Source: UBA1429 sp964482225
GTDB taxonomy: Bacteria; Chloroflexota; Anaerolineae; UBA1429
Length of the DNA stretch: 64,000 bases
NCBI GenBank assembly: GCA_964482225.1
Contig: CAYZWT010000002.1
Span: 1 to 64,000 of the forward strand
Direction of reading: 5' to 3'
Shown here: positions 39,108 through 48,168 of the stretch, one piece after another
Numbering within the stretch: position 1 is the stretch's first letter
How the letters are laid out: each line of letters opens with the position of its first letter
The notes under the pieces: generated by a model
Database searches by the model: none
The model's input: the letters and a program-made list of their open reading frames with translations, nothing else
Told to the model about the DNA's origin: nothing
Program-made: the position numbers and the translations under genes

Positions 39108-41443
39108 AGACGACCTGCGCCGCCCGCCTGATCAAGATCACGGGCGTGGTGCAGGGGGTGGGCTTTCGCCCCCACGTCTACCGCTTGGCCGCCCGCTATG
39201 GCGCCACCGGCTGGGTGCGCAACACGACCTCGGGCGTCGAGATCGCCGTCGAGGCGGAGCCCGACGCCCTGGCGGCCTTTACGGTGGCGCTGCAAAGCGA
39301 GGCCCCGCCCCTGGCCCAGATCGAGTCTTTGGCATACAGCGCCATCCCGTGCACCCAGCGCCACGCGACGTTTGAGATCGTGGGCAGCGAGGCCGAGCCG
39401 GGCGCCTACCCGCTCATCTCGCCAGATGTCGCCACCTGTCCCGATTGCCTTCGCGAGCTGCTGGATTCGCAGGATCGGCGCTACCGCTACCCGTTCACCA
39501 ACTGCACCAACTGCGGCCCGCGCTTTACCATCATCCACGCCATGCCCTATGACCGGCCCAGCACCACGATGGGCGTCTTTGCCTTGTGCCCCGCCTGCCA
39601 CGCCGAATACCACGATCCCCTGGATCGCCGCTTTCACGCCCAGCCCAACGCCTGCCCGGTGTGCGGGCCGCACCTGACCCTGCTGGACGCCGGGGGGCGG
39701 CCCCTGGCCGAGCGGGACGCAGCCCTGCGCCAAGCGGGGGAGTTGCTGCGCCAGGGCGCTATCGTCGCCCTCAAGGGGCTGGGCGGCTACCAGCTCGCTT
39801 GCGACGCCACCAACGCGGCGGCTGTGGCGCGTCTGCGCGAGCGCAAGCGCCGGCCCCACAAGGCCTTTGCCGTCATGGTCGCGGACCTGGCCGAGGCGGA
39901 ACGCCATGCGCACCTGACGCCAACCGAGCGCGACCTGCTGGCGACCACGGCGGCCCCCATCGTGCTATTGCCCGCCCGAGAGGGCAGCGCCATCGTCCGT
40001 GAGGTGGCGCCTGGCCTGGGCACCCTGGGCATCATGCTGCCCTATACGCCGCTGCATCATATCCTGCTGCGCGATGTGGGCCGCCCCCTGGTGATGACCA
40101 GCGGCAACCTGAGCGAGGAGCCCATCGCCCAGGAGAACGAAGAGGCGTTGCGCCGCCTGCGCGGCATCGCTGACTATTACCTGGCACACAATCGCGGCAT
40201 CCACTCGCGCTATGACGACTCGGTCTGGTTTGCGCCCGCAGCCGCGAGCGGACTCGCGGGGGCACCCCAGCCGCTGCGCCGCGCCAGGGGCTATGCGCCC
40301 TCTCCCATTCGGCTGCCCGTCAACACGCGCCCCCTGCTGGCCCTGGGCCCCGAGCTCAAGGCCACTTTTTGCCTGGCCCGCGACGGCTATGCCTTTCTGA
40401 GCCAGCACATCGGCGACATGCAGAATGTCGAGACATTCGAGCACTATGCTGAAACCCTGGCCCTCTACCGCGAGCTGTTCGATATCGAGCCCGAGCTGGC
40501 GGCCTGCGACATGCACCCCGACTATCACACGACCCGCCTGGCTGCCGGGCTGGGTCTGCCGCTGGTGCGCGTCCAACACCACCACGCCCATCTGGCTGCC
40601 CTGCTGGCGGAACATGGGCTGGACGAGCCGGTGATCGGCGTGGTGTGGGATGGCAACGGCCACGGGCTGGATGGCGCGGTCTGGGGCGGCGAGTTCCTGG
40701 TGGGCGATGGGCGCGGGTTCGAGCGCGCCGCCCATCTGGAGTACCTGCCGTTGCCGGGGGGCGACGCCGCCACCGCCAACCCCTATCGCATCGCCTGGGC
40801 CTATCCGTGGGCGCTGCTGGGCCGCGACGAATCCGAGCGCCTGGGCATGCCGCCCGCCGAGCGCGATACATTGGCCCGGATGGCAGCCAGCGGCCTGCGC
40901 ACCCCCCGCACTAGTTCGGCGGGGCGCCTGTTCGACGCCGTCTCGGCGCTGGTGGGCGTGCGCCGCAGCGTGAGCTATGAGGCCCAGGCCGCCATCGAGC
41001 TAGAGGCGTTGGCACGCCCCGACGGCTCGGACGCATCCTATCACTGGGGAATCGAGGCGCAGTCCGGGGTGCAACGTTGGGGCCAGACCCAAGAGTTGGT
41101 GAGCGAGACCCGTGTGCTCAGGTTGGCGCCCCTGTTTGCCGACCTGCTGGCCGATCTGGAGCGGGGCGCGCCGGTCTCTGGGATGGCCTACCGCTTGCAC
41201 CGCACCCTGGCCGATCTGATCGCCCAGACCTGCGCAGAACTGCGAACGGTAACGGGCCTGGAGCCGGTGGCGCTGACGGGCGGCGTCTTCCAAAACCGGT
41301 TGCTGTTGGAGCTGGTGTTGCCTCGCCTGCAAGGGGCGGGGCTGCGCGCGCTGACCCACCGCCGCGTGCCCTGCAACGATGGCGGCGTGGCGCTGGGCCA
41401 GGCGCTGGTCGCCCACTATCACGATCCTGGGCGTGGGCCGTGA
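39080..41443 (+). CDS. hypF: Carbamoyltransferase HypF
   Basis: Makes the cyanide ligand precursor of the NiFe centre from carbamoyl phosphate. It has 787 residues with the full domain set. An acylphosphatase domain (GVVQGVGFRPHVY, about 17-100) is followed by paired zinc fingers with CPDC, CTNC, CPAC and CPVC (about 115-190). Then come a YrdC-like domain (about 205-385) and a Kae1-like carbamoyltransferase domain with VQHHHAHLAALLAEHG, WDGNGHGLDGAVWGGEF and LTGGVFQNRLL. The ATG at 39080 is inside hypB; a TTG three codons earlier is possible. hypC, D, E and hydrogenase genes are not in this window. Confidence 0.95.
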   Translation: MAARAGQGLETTCAARLIKITGVVQGVGFRPHVYRLAARYGATGWVRNTTSGVEIAVEAEPDALAAFTVALQSEAPPLAQIESLAYSAIPCTQRHATFEIVGSEAEPGAYPLISPDVATCPDCLRELLDSQDRRYRYPFTNCTNCGPRFTIIHAMPYDRPSTTMGVFALCPACHAEYHDPLDRRFHAQPNACPVCGPHLTLLDAGGRPLAERDAALRQAGELLRQGAIVALKGLGGYQLACDATNAAAVARLRERKRRPHKAFAVMVADLAEAERHAHLTPTERDLLATTAAPIVLLPAREGSAIVREVAPGLGTLGIMLPYTPLHHILLRDVGRPLVMTSGNLSEEPIAQENEEALRRLRGIADYYLAHNRGIHSRYDDSVWFAPAAASGLAGAPQPLRRARGYAPSPIRLPVNTRPLLALGPELKATFCLARDGYAFLSQHIGDMQNVETFEHYAETLALYRELFDIEPELAACDMHPDYHTTRLAAGLGLPLVRVQHHHAHLAALLAEHGLDEPVIGVVWDGNGHGLDGAVWGGEFLVGDGRGFERAAHLEYLPLPGGDAATANPYRIAWAYPWALLGRDESERLGMPPAERDTLARMAASGLRTPRTSSAGRLFDAVSALVGVRRSVSYEAQAAIELEALARPDGSDASYHWGIEAQSGVQRWGQTQELVSETRVLRLAPLFADLLADLERGAPVSGMAYRLHRTLADLIAQTCAELRTVTGLEPVALTGGVFQNRLLLELVLPRLQGAGLRALTHRRVPCNDGGVALGQALVAHYHDPGRGP

Positions 41444-41527
41444 ACCCGGGCGTGCAATGATTGGTTGCGATGGGGGCGCCTCGTGGGCGCCCATACTGTG
41501 GGTCCAATTCAGAAGGAGTGATTCAGC

Positions 41528-43096
41528 ATGCAATCCGCTCAAGTCCGAACCGCCAACGGCATCCTCCAGGGCAGCCTGGATGACACAGGGCTGCGCATCT
41601 TTCGGGGCGTGGCCTTTGCGCGGCCCCCGCTGGGGTCGTTGCGCTGGCAGCCGCCCCAGCCCGTCGAGAGCTGGCAGGGCGTGCGCTCCGCCGAGCGCTT
41701 TGGCTCGCGTCCCATGCAGCTACGCCCCTTTGGCGACATGAACTTTCGCTCCGAGGGCATCAGCGAGGACTGCCTCTACCTGAACATCTGGACCCCCGCC
41801 GCGACGGAGGGCGAGGGGCTGCCCGTGCTGGTCTACTTTTACGGCGGCGGCAACATCGCCGGGGATAGCTCCGAGCCGCGTTACGATGGCGCGGCCCTGG
41901 CCCGGCGCGGCATTGTGGCGGTGACGGTCAACTATCGCCTCAACATTTTTGGGTTCTTTGCTCATCCCGAGCTCTCGGCTGAATCGCCCCACAGCGCCTC
42001 TGGCAACTATGGCTATCTGGATCAGGCAGCGGCCCTGGCCTGGGTGCAGCAGAACATCGCGGCCTTTGGCGGCGATCCCGCACGGGTCACCATCGGGGGC
42101 GAGTCGGCGGGCTCGATCTCGGTGTGCGCGATGATGACCTCGCCCCTCTCGCGGGGCATGATCGCCGGGGCCATCGGCGAGAGCGGGGGATTGATCAAGC
42201 CCACGTTGCCGCCCACGCCACTGGCCGAGGCCGAGCAGGCCGGCGCCGCCCTGGCGCAACGGCTGGGCGCGGCGTCGCTGGCCGAGCTGCGGGCCATCCC
42301 CGCCGACGAGCTCTTGCAGGCCGTGGCCGATCTCGGCGCCCAGCACTTTACCGGCGTCGTGGACGGCTACTGCTTCCCCCAGGCGCCGGTGGATATCCTG
42401 GCCGCCGGCGAGCAGGCCCGTGTGCCCCTGCTGGTGGGCTGGAACTCGGAGGAGATGGGCTATATGGCGCTCCTGGGCCAGGCGGCGCCCACCGTCGCGA
42501 ACTATCGCAAGGTGGTGGCTGAGCTGTATGGCGACAAGGCCGAGGAGGTGTTGCGGCTCTACCCGGCGGAGACGGACGACGAGGTGCCCCAGGCGGCCAG
42601 CGATCTGGCGGGCGACCGCTTTATTGCCTATAGCACCTGGAAGTGGTGCGACCTGCACGCCCGCACCGGCGGCCAGCCGGTGTACCGCTATCTCTTCTGC
42701 CGGCCCCGGCCGCCCATGCGCCCCGAGATGGGCAACGCCGTCCCCGGCCTGGCGGGCGGCGTGGTCTCGGGCGAGGATGCACAGGCCCTCCGCCTGCCGC
42801 CCGCCCGTGGCGCCGTGCACTCGGCAGAGATCGAGTACGCCCTGGGCAATCTGGATACCAACGAGGTCTATGCCTGGACCGAGGAGGACCATCAGGTCTC
42901 GCAGACCATGCAGGCCTTTTTCGCCAATTTCATCCAGACGGGCGACCCCAGCGGCCCGGGCGCGCCCCAATGGCCCGCGCTGAACCGGGGCGACACGCCG
43001 CAGATCATGCGCATTGACGTCGCCTCGGCGGCCCAGCCCGCCCCTGGCCGCGAGCGCTACGAGTTCCACGACCGCATTTACAACCCGGGGCGCTAA
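41528..43096 (+). CDS. Type B carboxylesterase/para-nitrobenzyl esterase
   Basis: A 522-residue alpha/beta-hydrolase. The oxyanion region is VYFYGGGNIAGD and the nucleophile elbow GGESAGSIS. The early SEDCLYLNIWTP block and a late His in GAVHSAEIEY complete the family pattern. No signal peptide, so it acts in the cytoplasm on an unknown ester. AGAAGGAG precedes the ATG. It is followed by a strong hairpin. No link to hypABF is evident beyond shared direction. Confidence 0.9.
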   Translation: MQSAQVRTANGILQGSLDDTGLRIFRGVAFARPPLGSLRWQPPQPVESWQGVRSAERFGSRPMQLRPFGDMNFRSEGISEDCLYLNIWTPAATEGEGLPVLVYFYGGGNIAGDSSEPRYDGAALARRGIVAVTVNYRLNIFGFFAHPELSAESPHSASGNYGYLDQAAALAWVQQNIAAFGGDPARVTIGGESAGSISVCAMMTSPLSRGMIAGAIGESGGLIKPTLPPTPLAEAEQAGAALAQRLGAASLAELRAIPADELLQAVADLGAQHFTGVVDGYCFPQAPVDILAAGEQARVPLLVGWNSEEMGYMALLGQAAPTVANYRKVVAELYGDKAEEVLRLYPAETDDEVPQAASDLAGDRFIAYSTWKWCDLHARTGGQPVYRYLFCRPRPPMRPEMGNAVPGLAGGVVSGEDAQALRLPPARGAVHSAEIEYALGNLDTNEVYAWTEEDHQVSQTMQAFFANFIQTGDPSGPGAPQWPALNRGDTPQIMRIDVASAAQPAPGRERYEFHDRIYNPGR

Positions 43097-43114
43097 CCCG
43101 GCTGGCGATGCCAC

Positions 43115-43144
43115 AAGGCCCTCTCCTGAACAGGAGAGGGCCTT
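43115..43144. terminator. 14-bp hairpin between the esterase and MATE genes
   Basis: Arms 43115-43128 and 43131-43144 are perfect complements with only AA between them. It lies between convergent genes and probably serves both; no T-run on either side. Confidence 0.7.
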
Positions 43145-43239
43145 GGCTGTACGCGACCAGAGGGACGCTCAGTTCGTGGCGGCCAATGCCTCAGCACAAG
43201 AGTCTGCCTGTGGCATTGGGGCTTCTCCTGTCCCTGGTC

Positions 43240-44625
43240 TCAGATCTTGCGCAGCTTCCAGCGGCCCGTGCGAAAACGCAGCGTCACAGCAGCGGCATGG
43301 GCAAGGTCACCCATGATGATGCTGAGCCAGATGCCCGTGGGGCCGATGAGGCCCGTCAGCAGCCAGCAGGCCGGGATCTGGACGACCCAAAGAGCGCCGA
43401 TGCTGGCCATCATGGGCGAGACCGCGTCGCCTGCGCCCCCCAGGGCGCGCCCGATCACCTGTCCCCAGCCCCGGCCGGCCACGCCCGGGATCGCATAGGC
43501 CAGCGCGGCGGCCGCCAGGGCGATCACCTCGGGATCACTGGTAAAGAGCCCCAGCACCGGCCTGGCCGCCGCTGCCACGATGCCATAGAGCACCATCGAG
43601 ACGGCTGCGGCCCCCATCGAGCCGGTGTAGGCCGCCCGCTCCGCGCGCTCGGGCTTGCCCGCGCCCAGGTTTTGCCCCACCATCGTGGCAGAAGCCGTGC
43701 CGGCCCCCATCGTCACGGCCTGGAAGAAACCCCAGAGCTGGTGAAAGATGCTATAGGCCGTCAGCACCTGGTCGCCAAAGGCCGAGACCAGCCGCATGAA
43801 CACGGCGGCCCCCAGGTTGGGCGAAAAGCGTTCCATCGAGTTGGGGATCGAGATGCGCAGGATGCGCTTCATCATCGCCCAGTCGGGCCGCAGGTGGCGC
43901 AGCCGGGGACGCACCCCCGCCTGCCCGGTCAGCAGCACATAGAACACGCCGACTACGCCCGCCGCTGCGCCCATGACAGAGCCCAGCGCCGCGCCGCGCA
44001 CACCCAGGGCCGGGAACGGCCCCCATCCCAGGGAGAGCACCGGCACGGAGATACTCAGCACGATGACGTTCAGCAGGTTGATGCGCAGGGTGTACTCGGG
44101 CCTTCCGGCGCCCCGGATGATGCCGGACATGGTGGGCAGGCATTCGAGGAAAAAGAGCCCGATGAACAGGGTACGCAAAAAGGCGACGGCGCCCTCCAGT
44201 ACCTCGCCCTTGGCGCCCATCCACCGCAGAAATGTAGGGAACCCCAGGTAGCCGATGATGGAGATGGGCAGGGTGAACAGGGCGATCAAGAGCAGACATT
44301 GCATCACGGCCCGATCGGCGTTCTCCTGATCGCGAGCGCCCACATAGCGCGCCACCACGGCCATACCCCCCATCGAAAGGCCCATCATGGGCGAGATCAA
44401 CACCATGCGCAGCGTAGTGCCCATCGCCACGATGGGGATCGCCATGCCTCCCACCTGTCCCATCCAGTAGGTGTCGAGCAGGCGCGCAATCGTCTGGATA
44501 AAGGTCTCCAGCGAAGAGGGCAGCGCGAGACTCAAGACCTGGCGGGGCACATTGCCCTCCGTCAGTTCCCGCGTTCGGCGGCGGGCCGGCTGCGGCAGCT
44601 TTTCTTGCACCAACTCTTTATGCAC
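43240..44625 (-). CDS. MATE family efflux transporter
   Basis: A 461-residue, roughly twelve-helix membrane protein that exports cationic or other small molecules using an ion gradient. Two homologous halves are visible: LPSSLETFIQTIARLLDTYWMGQ in the first, and ISIPNSMERFSPNLGAAVFMR with GAGTASATMVGQNLGAGKPERA in the second. The GTG at 44625 (VHKELVQ) has AGGAGG five bases upstream and gives the normal family length. The upstream ATG at 44652 has no ribosome site and overlaps the next gene's control region. Substrate unknown. Confidence 0.88.
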   Translation of the reverse strand: MHKELVQEKLPQPARRRTRELTEGNVPRQVLSLALPSSLETFIQTIARLLDTYWMGQVGGMAIPIVAMGTTLRMVLISPMMGLSMGGMAVVARYVGARDQENADRAVMQCLLLIALFTLPISIIGYLGFPTFLRWMGAKGEVLEGAVAFLRTLFIGLFFLECLPTMSGIIRGAGRPEYTLRINLLNVIVLSISVPVLSLGWGPFPALGVRGAALGSVMGAAAGVVGVFYVLLTGQAGVRPRLRHLRPDWAMMKRILRISIPNSMERFSPNLGAAVFMRLVSAFGDQVLTAYSIFHQLWGFFQAVTMGAGTASATMVGQNLGAGKPERAERAAYTGSMGAAAVSMVLYGIVAAAARPVLGLFTSDPEVIALAAAALAYAIPGVAGRGWGQVIGRALGGAGDAVSPMMASIGALWVVQIPACWLLTGLIGPTGIWLSIIMGDLAHAAAVTLRFRTGRWKLRKI

Positions 44626-44720
44626 GTGCGCCTCCTCCTGAGAAAATCGCATGCATTCTAGCCGCAACAATGGTAGCGCTGCAAATAGGATCTGCGAAAC
44701 TCGTTGCGTGGCCCGTCGCT

Positions 44721-44749
44721 TTCGGCAGGCGGCGCGACTGGCGTATAAT
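44721..44749 (+). promoter_or_regulatory. Promoter for the HDAC-like gene
   Basis: Consensus TATAAT (44744-44749) with a weak TTCGGC (44721-44726) 17 bp upstream. Predicted start near 44756, about 12 bases before the ATG at 44768. Confidence 0.55.
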
Positions 44750-44767
44750 GGGGCCACGCGGCCTGTG

Positions 44768-45871
44768 ATGAAAGCGAGCGTGCCCGGTATGCGCGTAGGC
44801 TATGTCTACGACCCAATCTATCTAGAGCATGTCACCCTCAACCATCCGGAGAGCCCCAGACGCCTGGAGGCGATCATGGAGCGCCTGGCGGACACGGGCA
44901 TCTTGTCACGCCTCGTTCGGATCCCGGCCATGCCTGCAACGACTGAAGACCTGGAGCGGGTGCACAGCGAGCGCATGATCAGCCAGGTGGCCAACCTGGC
45001 GGGGCGCGGCGGTGGACGGATAGACATGGATACCTTGGTGAGCAGCAGATCGTTTCAGGCGGCCCTGTACGCGGCCGGCGGCACGATGGCGGCTGTGCAG
45101 GCCACCCTGGATGGCAGGGTGGATGCCGCGTATGCGCTGGTGCGCCCGCCGGGCCACCACGCCACCCCGCGCCAGAGCATGGGCTTTTGCCTGTTCAACA
45201 ACGTGGCGGTGGCGGCGCGCTGGGCTCAAGCGACCCAGGGCATCCGGCGCATCGCCATCGTGGATTTCGATGTGCACCACGGCAATGGCACCGACGACGC
45301 CTTTGACGCCGACCCGGATGTGCTCTATATCTCGACGCACGAGTACCCCCTATATCCGGGCACGGGCGATTGGCGCAGGCCAACCCATGTGCGCGGCGTG
45401 ACCAATAACCTCAATATCCCGCTGCCGGCCGAGACGGATGCTCAGGGGTATATGCAGGTCTTTCATGCCCTGGTCGAGCCGGCGTTGCGGCGCTTTTCGC
45501 CCGAGCTGATCCTCGTCTCTGCCGGCTATGATGCACACTGGGCCGATCCTTTGGCCTGGCTAATGCTCTCGCTGGCCTGCTATTACGACATCACGCGCTC
45601 GCTGCTGGCGCTCAGCCAGGAGCTATGCCCTGGGCGGCTGGTGTTTGCCCTCGAAGGCGGGTATGATCTGCGTGTGCTCGCCGGAGGCGTCGAGGCCACG
45701 ATGGCCGCGCTGCTGGGGCTGCCCTTTGAGGATCCGCTGGGGCCTGCAGGGCAGCCCGGTGTGCGCGTGGAACCGTTGATCCGCCGCCTGGCCGAGTGGC
45801 ACATGATCGAGCTGGCCCCAGAGTGCGAGGGCGCGCGCCCCGCCGATGCGAGTCGTTCCGAACGTTCCTAG
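44768..45871 (+). CDS. Histone deacetylase family protein
   Basis: A zinc-dependent deacetylase related to acetoin-utilisation protein AcuC and polyamine deacetylases. It has 367 residues from this start. Catalytic motifs are complete: RPPGHHA, DFDVHHGNGT with Zn ligands Asp and His, SAGYDAH with the third ligand, and ALEGGYDL with the catalytic tyrosine. NHPESPRRLEAI near the start marks the family. The start could also be the ATG at 44789; neither has a good ribosome site, and the leader is short. An 11-base gap leads to the HD gene. Confidence 0.88.
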   Translation: MKASVPGMRVGYVYDPIYLEHVTLNHPESPRRLEAIMERLADTGILSRLVRIPAMPATTEDLERVHSERMISQVANLAGRGGGRIDMDTLVSSRSFQAALYAAGGTMAAVQATLDGRVDAAYALVRPPGHHATPRQSMGFCLFNNVAVAARWAQATQGIRRIAIVDFDVHHGNGTDDAFDADPDVLYISTHEYPLYPGTGDWRRPTHVRGVTNNLNIPLPAETDAQGYMQVFHALVEPALRRFSPELILVSAGYDAHWADPLAWLMLSLACYYDITRSLLALSQELCPGRLVFALEGGYDLRVLAGGVEATMAALLGLPFEDPLGPAGQPGVRVEPLIRRLAEWHMIELAPECEGARPADASRSERS

Positions 45872-45882
45872 AAGGAGCTATC

Positions 45883-46833
45883 ATGCCCCGCACGCCCGTC
45901 GCTCAGCTTGGCATCAACATGATGCTGCGCAGACAGCCCTTTCTGTTGCGCGAAAAGTCCCTCAGCACCACCCGCTCGGGCACAGACCTGATGCGCCTGG
46001 TGTTGGCCGACCGCTCGGGGTCCATCCCGGCCGTCCAGTTCGATGCGTCGTCCTATCTCTACGAGTCGTTGGCGACGGGCCAGGGGGTCGAGGTCTCGGG
46101 CCGGGTGGAAGAGTTTCGCGGCTCGCTGCAGATCAAGATCGAACAGATCTTTGCCGCCGAGTTGGGCGATCTTGGCGAGTACCTGCCGGTGGCCTTTCGC
46201 CCCATCGAGGAGATGGAGCAGGAGCTGGCCGGGCTGTTGGCGAGCGTGCGCCGGCCCGACCTGCAACGTCTGCTCAAAGCGACCCTGGGCGACGCCGAGA
46301 CCTATGCGGCATTCGTGCGCGCGCCGGCCGCCAAGTTCTACCACCATGCCTGCCTGGGCGGCCTGCTCGAGCACACGCTCGGGGTGGCCCGCCTGGTGCA
46401 GGCCGCCAGCCATCTCTATCCCGAGATGGACCGCGACCTGGCCCTCACCCTGGCGCTGTTGCATGATCTGGGCAAGATTCGCGCCTATGATGCCCTTAGC
46501 TTTGACTTGACCGAGGAAGGCAATCTGTGGGGGCACCTCTACATCACGGCGTCTCTGGTGGAGCGCGCCATTGACGGGCTGGATGGCTTTGACCCCGAGC
46601 TCGGGCGCCTGGTGGTCCATGGCTTGCTGGCCCATCACGGGCGACGCGAGCATGGCTCCCCCGTGGTGCCCATGACCATCGAGGCCATCGTCACCCACCA
46701 CGCCGATGCTCTGGATGCCGACGCCCGTGGCGCAATTGATCACCTCAGCCGCGCCGACCTCGAGACGGAGGCGTTTACGGGCTGGAGCGACATGCACGAG
46801 ACGCGGCTCTACCGGGGCGCGGAGGGGAGCTGA
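45883..46833 (+). CDS. OB-fold and HD-domain 3'-5' exoribonuclease (YhaM-like)
   Basis: A 316-residue protein. An N-terminal OB-fold nucleic-acid-binding domain (about 15-90; FLLREKSLSTTRSGTDLMRLVLADRSG through VEVSGRVEEFRG) precedes an HD metal-dependent phosphohydrolase domain. The HD domain has HACLGGLLEHTLGVARL, LLHDLGKIRAY, HLYITASLV and VHGLLAHHG. This is the arrangement of YhaM, a Gram-positive 3'-5' exonuclease. GAAGGAG precedes the ATG at 45883. It is probably co-transcribed with the deacetylase. The gene is complete before the repeat and assembly gap. Confidence 0.88.
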   Translation: MPRTPVAQLGINMMLRRQPFLLREKSLSTTRSGTDLMRLVLADRSGSIPAVQFDASSYLYESLATGQGVEVSGRVEEFRGSLQIKIEQIFAAELGDLGEYLPVAFRPIEEMEQELAGLLASVRRPDLQRLLKATLGDAETYAAFVRAPAAKFYHHACLGGLLEHTLGVARLVQAASHLYPEMDRDLALTLALLHDLGKIRAYDALSFDLTEEGNLWGHLYITASLVERAIDGLDGFDPELGRLVVHGLLAHHGRREHGSPVVPMTIEAIVTHHADALDADARGAIDHLSRADLETEAFTGWSDMHETRLYRGAEGS

Positions 46834-46879
46834 CAGCACCGGAGCAATGCCTTAATGGAGGGCGGGCGTCTCTGCCCGT

Positions 46880-46898
46880 GACGCTGCGCAGCAGCGTC
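46880..46898. repeat. Hairpin after the HD exoribonuclease gene
   Basis: GACGCTGC (46880-46887) and GCAGCGTC (46891-46898) pair perfectly with a 3-base loop. Likely 3' end of the plus-strand mRNA. Confidence 0.45.
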
Positions 46899-46928
46899 CG
46901 GAGCGCAGCACTGTACAAGATCTGGCCC

Positions 46929-47241
46929 CGATGGCAAGGAGAACCCTAACGCGGGTCAGTGGTGCGGAAGNNNNNNNNNNNNNNNNNNNNNNNNNNNNNN
47001 NNNNNNNNNNNNNNNNNNNNNNNNNNNNNNNNNNNNNNNNNNNNNNNNNNNNNNNNNNNNNNNNNNNNNNGGATCGTGGGCCTGGAACGCCTCTAGCATG
47101 GCCTGCTTTTTCCAGAGGGGCGCGCTCATCGTCTCGCCATCAAGCGATGGCGAGGAGAACCCTAACGCGGGCCAGTGGTGCGGAAGGGATCGTGGGCCTG
47201 GAACGCCTCTAGCATGGCCTGCTTTTTCCAGAGGGGCGCGC
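46929..47241. repeat. 116-bp tandem duplication of a gene's 3' end, split by the assembly gap
   Basis: The segment 46929-46970 plus 47071-47144 repeats the sequence that starts at 47145. The two halves of the first copy meet exactly at the gap edges: 46970 aligns with 47186 and 47071 with 47187. If no bases are missing, the repeat unit is 116 bp. The repeat carries the last ~30 codons and the stop codon of the UroD-like gene that ends at 47162. Copy 1 differs at a few codons (GETMSAPLW against GEAIGAPLW, TTDPR against TTGPR). Confidence 0.85.
46971..47070. other. Assembly gap of 100 N
   Basis: A run of exactly 100 N, the usual placeholder for unknown length. It falls inside the repeated segment. 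More tandem copies, or a whole extra gene copy, could be hidden here. Any open frame read through it is an artefact. Confidence 0.98.
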
Positions 47242-48157
47242 CGATGGCCTCGCCATCGCCATAGTCAGAGAGAATGAACCCGCCCTCGGGCGTGGCCCAT
47301 TCGCGTAGCAGCAGCGCCGCCTCCTCCTCGATGGCCTCGCGCCCCTCAAAGGGCAGCGTGGCCTGGATATCGCACAGCGATTCAAAGCACAGGCGGCCCC
47401 GAAAGCGCGCGCCGACCTCTTCAATCCCCAGCGCCCGGGGCTGCTGCAAGTTGATCACATCCAGGCCGATCTCGATCAAGGGCTCCAGAATGGCGTTCAC
47501 CTTGCCGCAGGAGTGCATCCACACATCCCAGCCCTGAGCGTGGGCCGCCTCGAATATGCGCGCATAGCGCGGCTGGAAAAAGGCGCACCACATGCGCGGG
47601 CTCACCAGCGTGGCCGTCTCGCTGCCCCAGTCATCGGTAAAGCTGAACCCGTGGATGCGCCCGGGCAAGCGCGCGCCAATCTGCTCGATCACCCGCAGGT
47701 CGAACGCCACGATGCGGTCGGCCAGGTAGGCCATGCGCCCCGGGTCGGTGTGCAGCTCGGTGAGCACATTGGCCATGCCGCGCAAACTGTGCATGCGCTC
47801 AAAGAGCAGCATAAAGATACCGGTCGTGACATACTTGCCCTCAGAGCCCGCCAGGCGCGCCTCCATACCTGCATAGTAGGTGGCGTCGTCGGGGTCGGGC
47901 CACGGGTAACTGGCCTCGGCGGCCCAGTCCTCCAGCGGATGGCCGCGCACCTGGCCCATGTTGGCCACCTCGCTGCGCACCCAGAGGCACCCCCACTCGT
48001 CATAGGTCTGCCGCCGGGCGTGGTCGCCGGTGCCGACGGCATTGGTGGCCACCCCATGGGTGTCATCCAGCCCCAGGCTGGGGAACCGGACCGGCAGCCG
48101 GTCCGGACACTCGAAATGGATGGCTCGCTTGACCACCTCGTAGGATGACATCCCCAT
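47162..48157 (-). CDS. Uroporphyrinogen decarboxylase-like (MtaA/CmuA-type) protein 1
   Basis: A 331-residue TIM-barrel protein of the UroD superfamily. The zinc-type motif HSCGKV is where methylcobamide:CoM-type methyltransferases bind metal. YEVVKRAIHFECPDRLPV at the N-terminus and FILSDYGDGEAIG near the end match the uncharacterised branch common in carbohydrate loci. True heme-pathway UroD is excluded by the divergent N-terminus. AAGGGG eight bases before the ATG at 48157 supports the start. It is last of a five-gene minus-strand operon. Its 3' end is duplicated beyond the stop. Confidence 0.8.
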   Translation of the reverse strand: MGMSSYEVVKRAIHFECPDRLPVRFPSLGLDDTHGVATNAVGTGDHARRQTYDEWGCLWVRSEVANMGQVRGHPLEDWAAEASYPWPDPDDATYYAGMEARLAGSEGKYVTTGIFMLLFERMHSLRGMANVLTELHTDPGRMAYLADRIVAFDLRVIEQIGARLPGRIHGFSFTDDWGSETATLVSPRMWCAFFQPRYARIFEAAHAQGWDVWMHSCGKVNAILEPLIEIGLDVINLQQPRALGIEEVGARFRGRLCFESLCDIQATLPFEGREAIEEEAALLLREWATPEGGFILSDYGDGEAIGAPLWKKQAMLEAFQAHDPFRTTGPR

Positions 48158-48168
48158 GCTTGGCCCCT

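Noticed and set aside
43108..44661. 517-codon frame opposite the MATE gene
   Set aside because: Translates to a charged, low-complexity sequence; the minus-strand transporter is unambiguous.
46931..47212. Open frame running through the N gap
   Set aside because: It contains the 100-N placeholder and antisense of the duplicated gene end.
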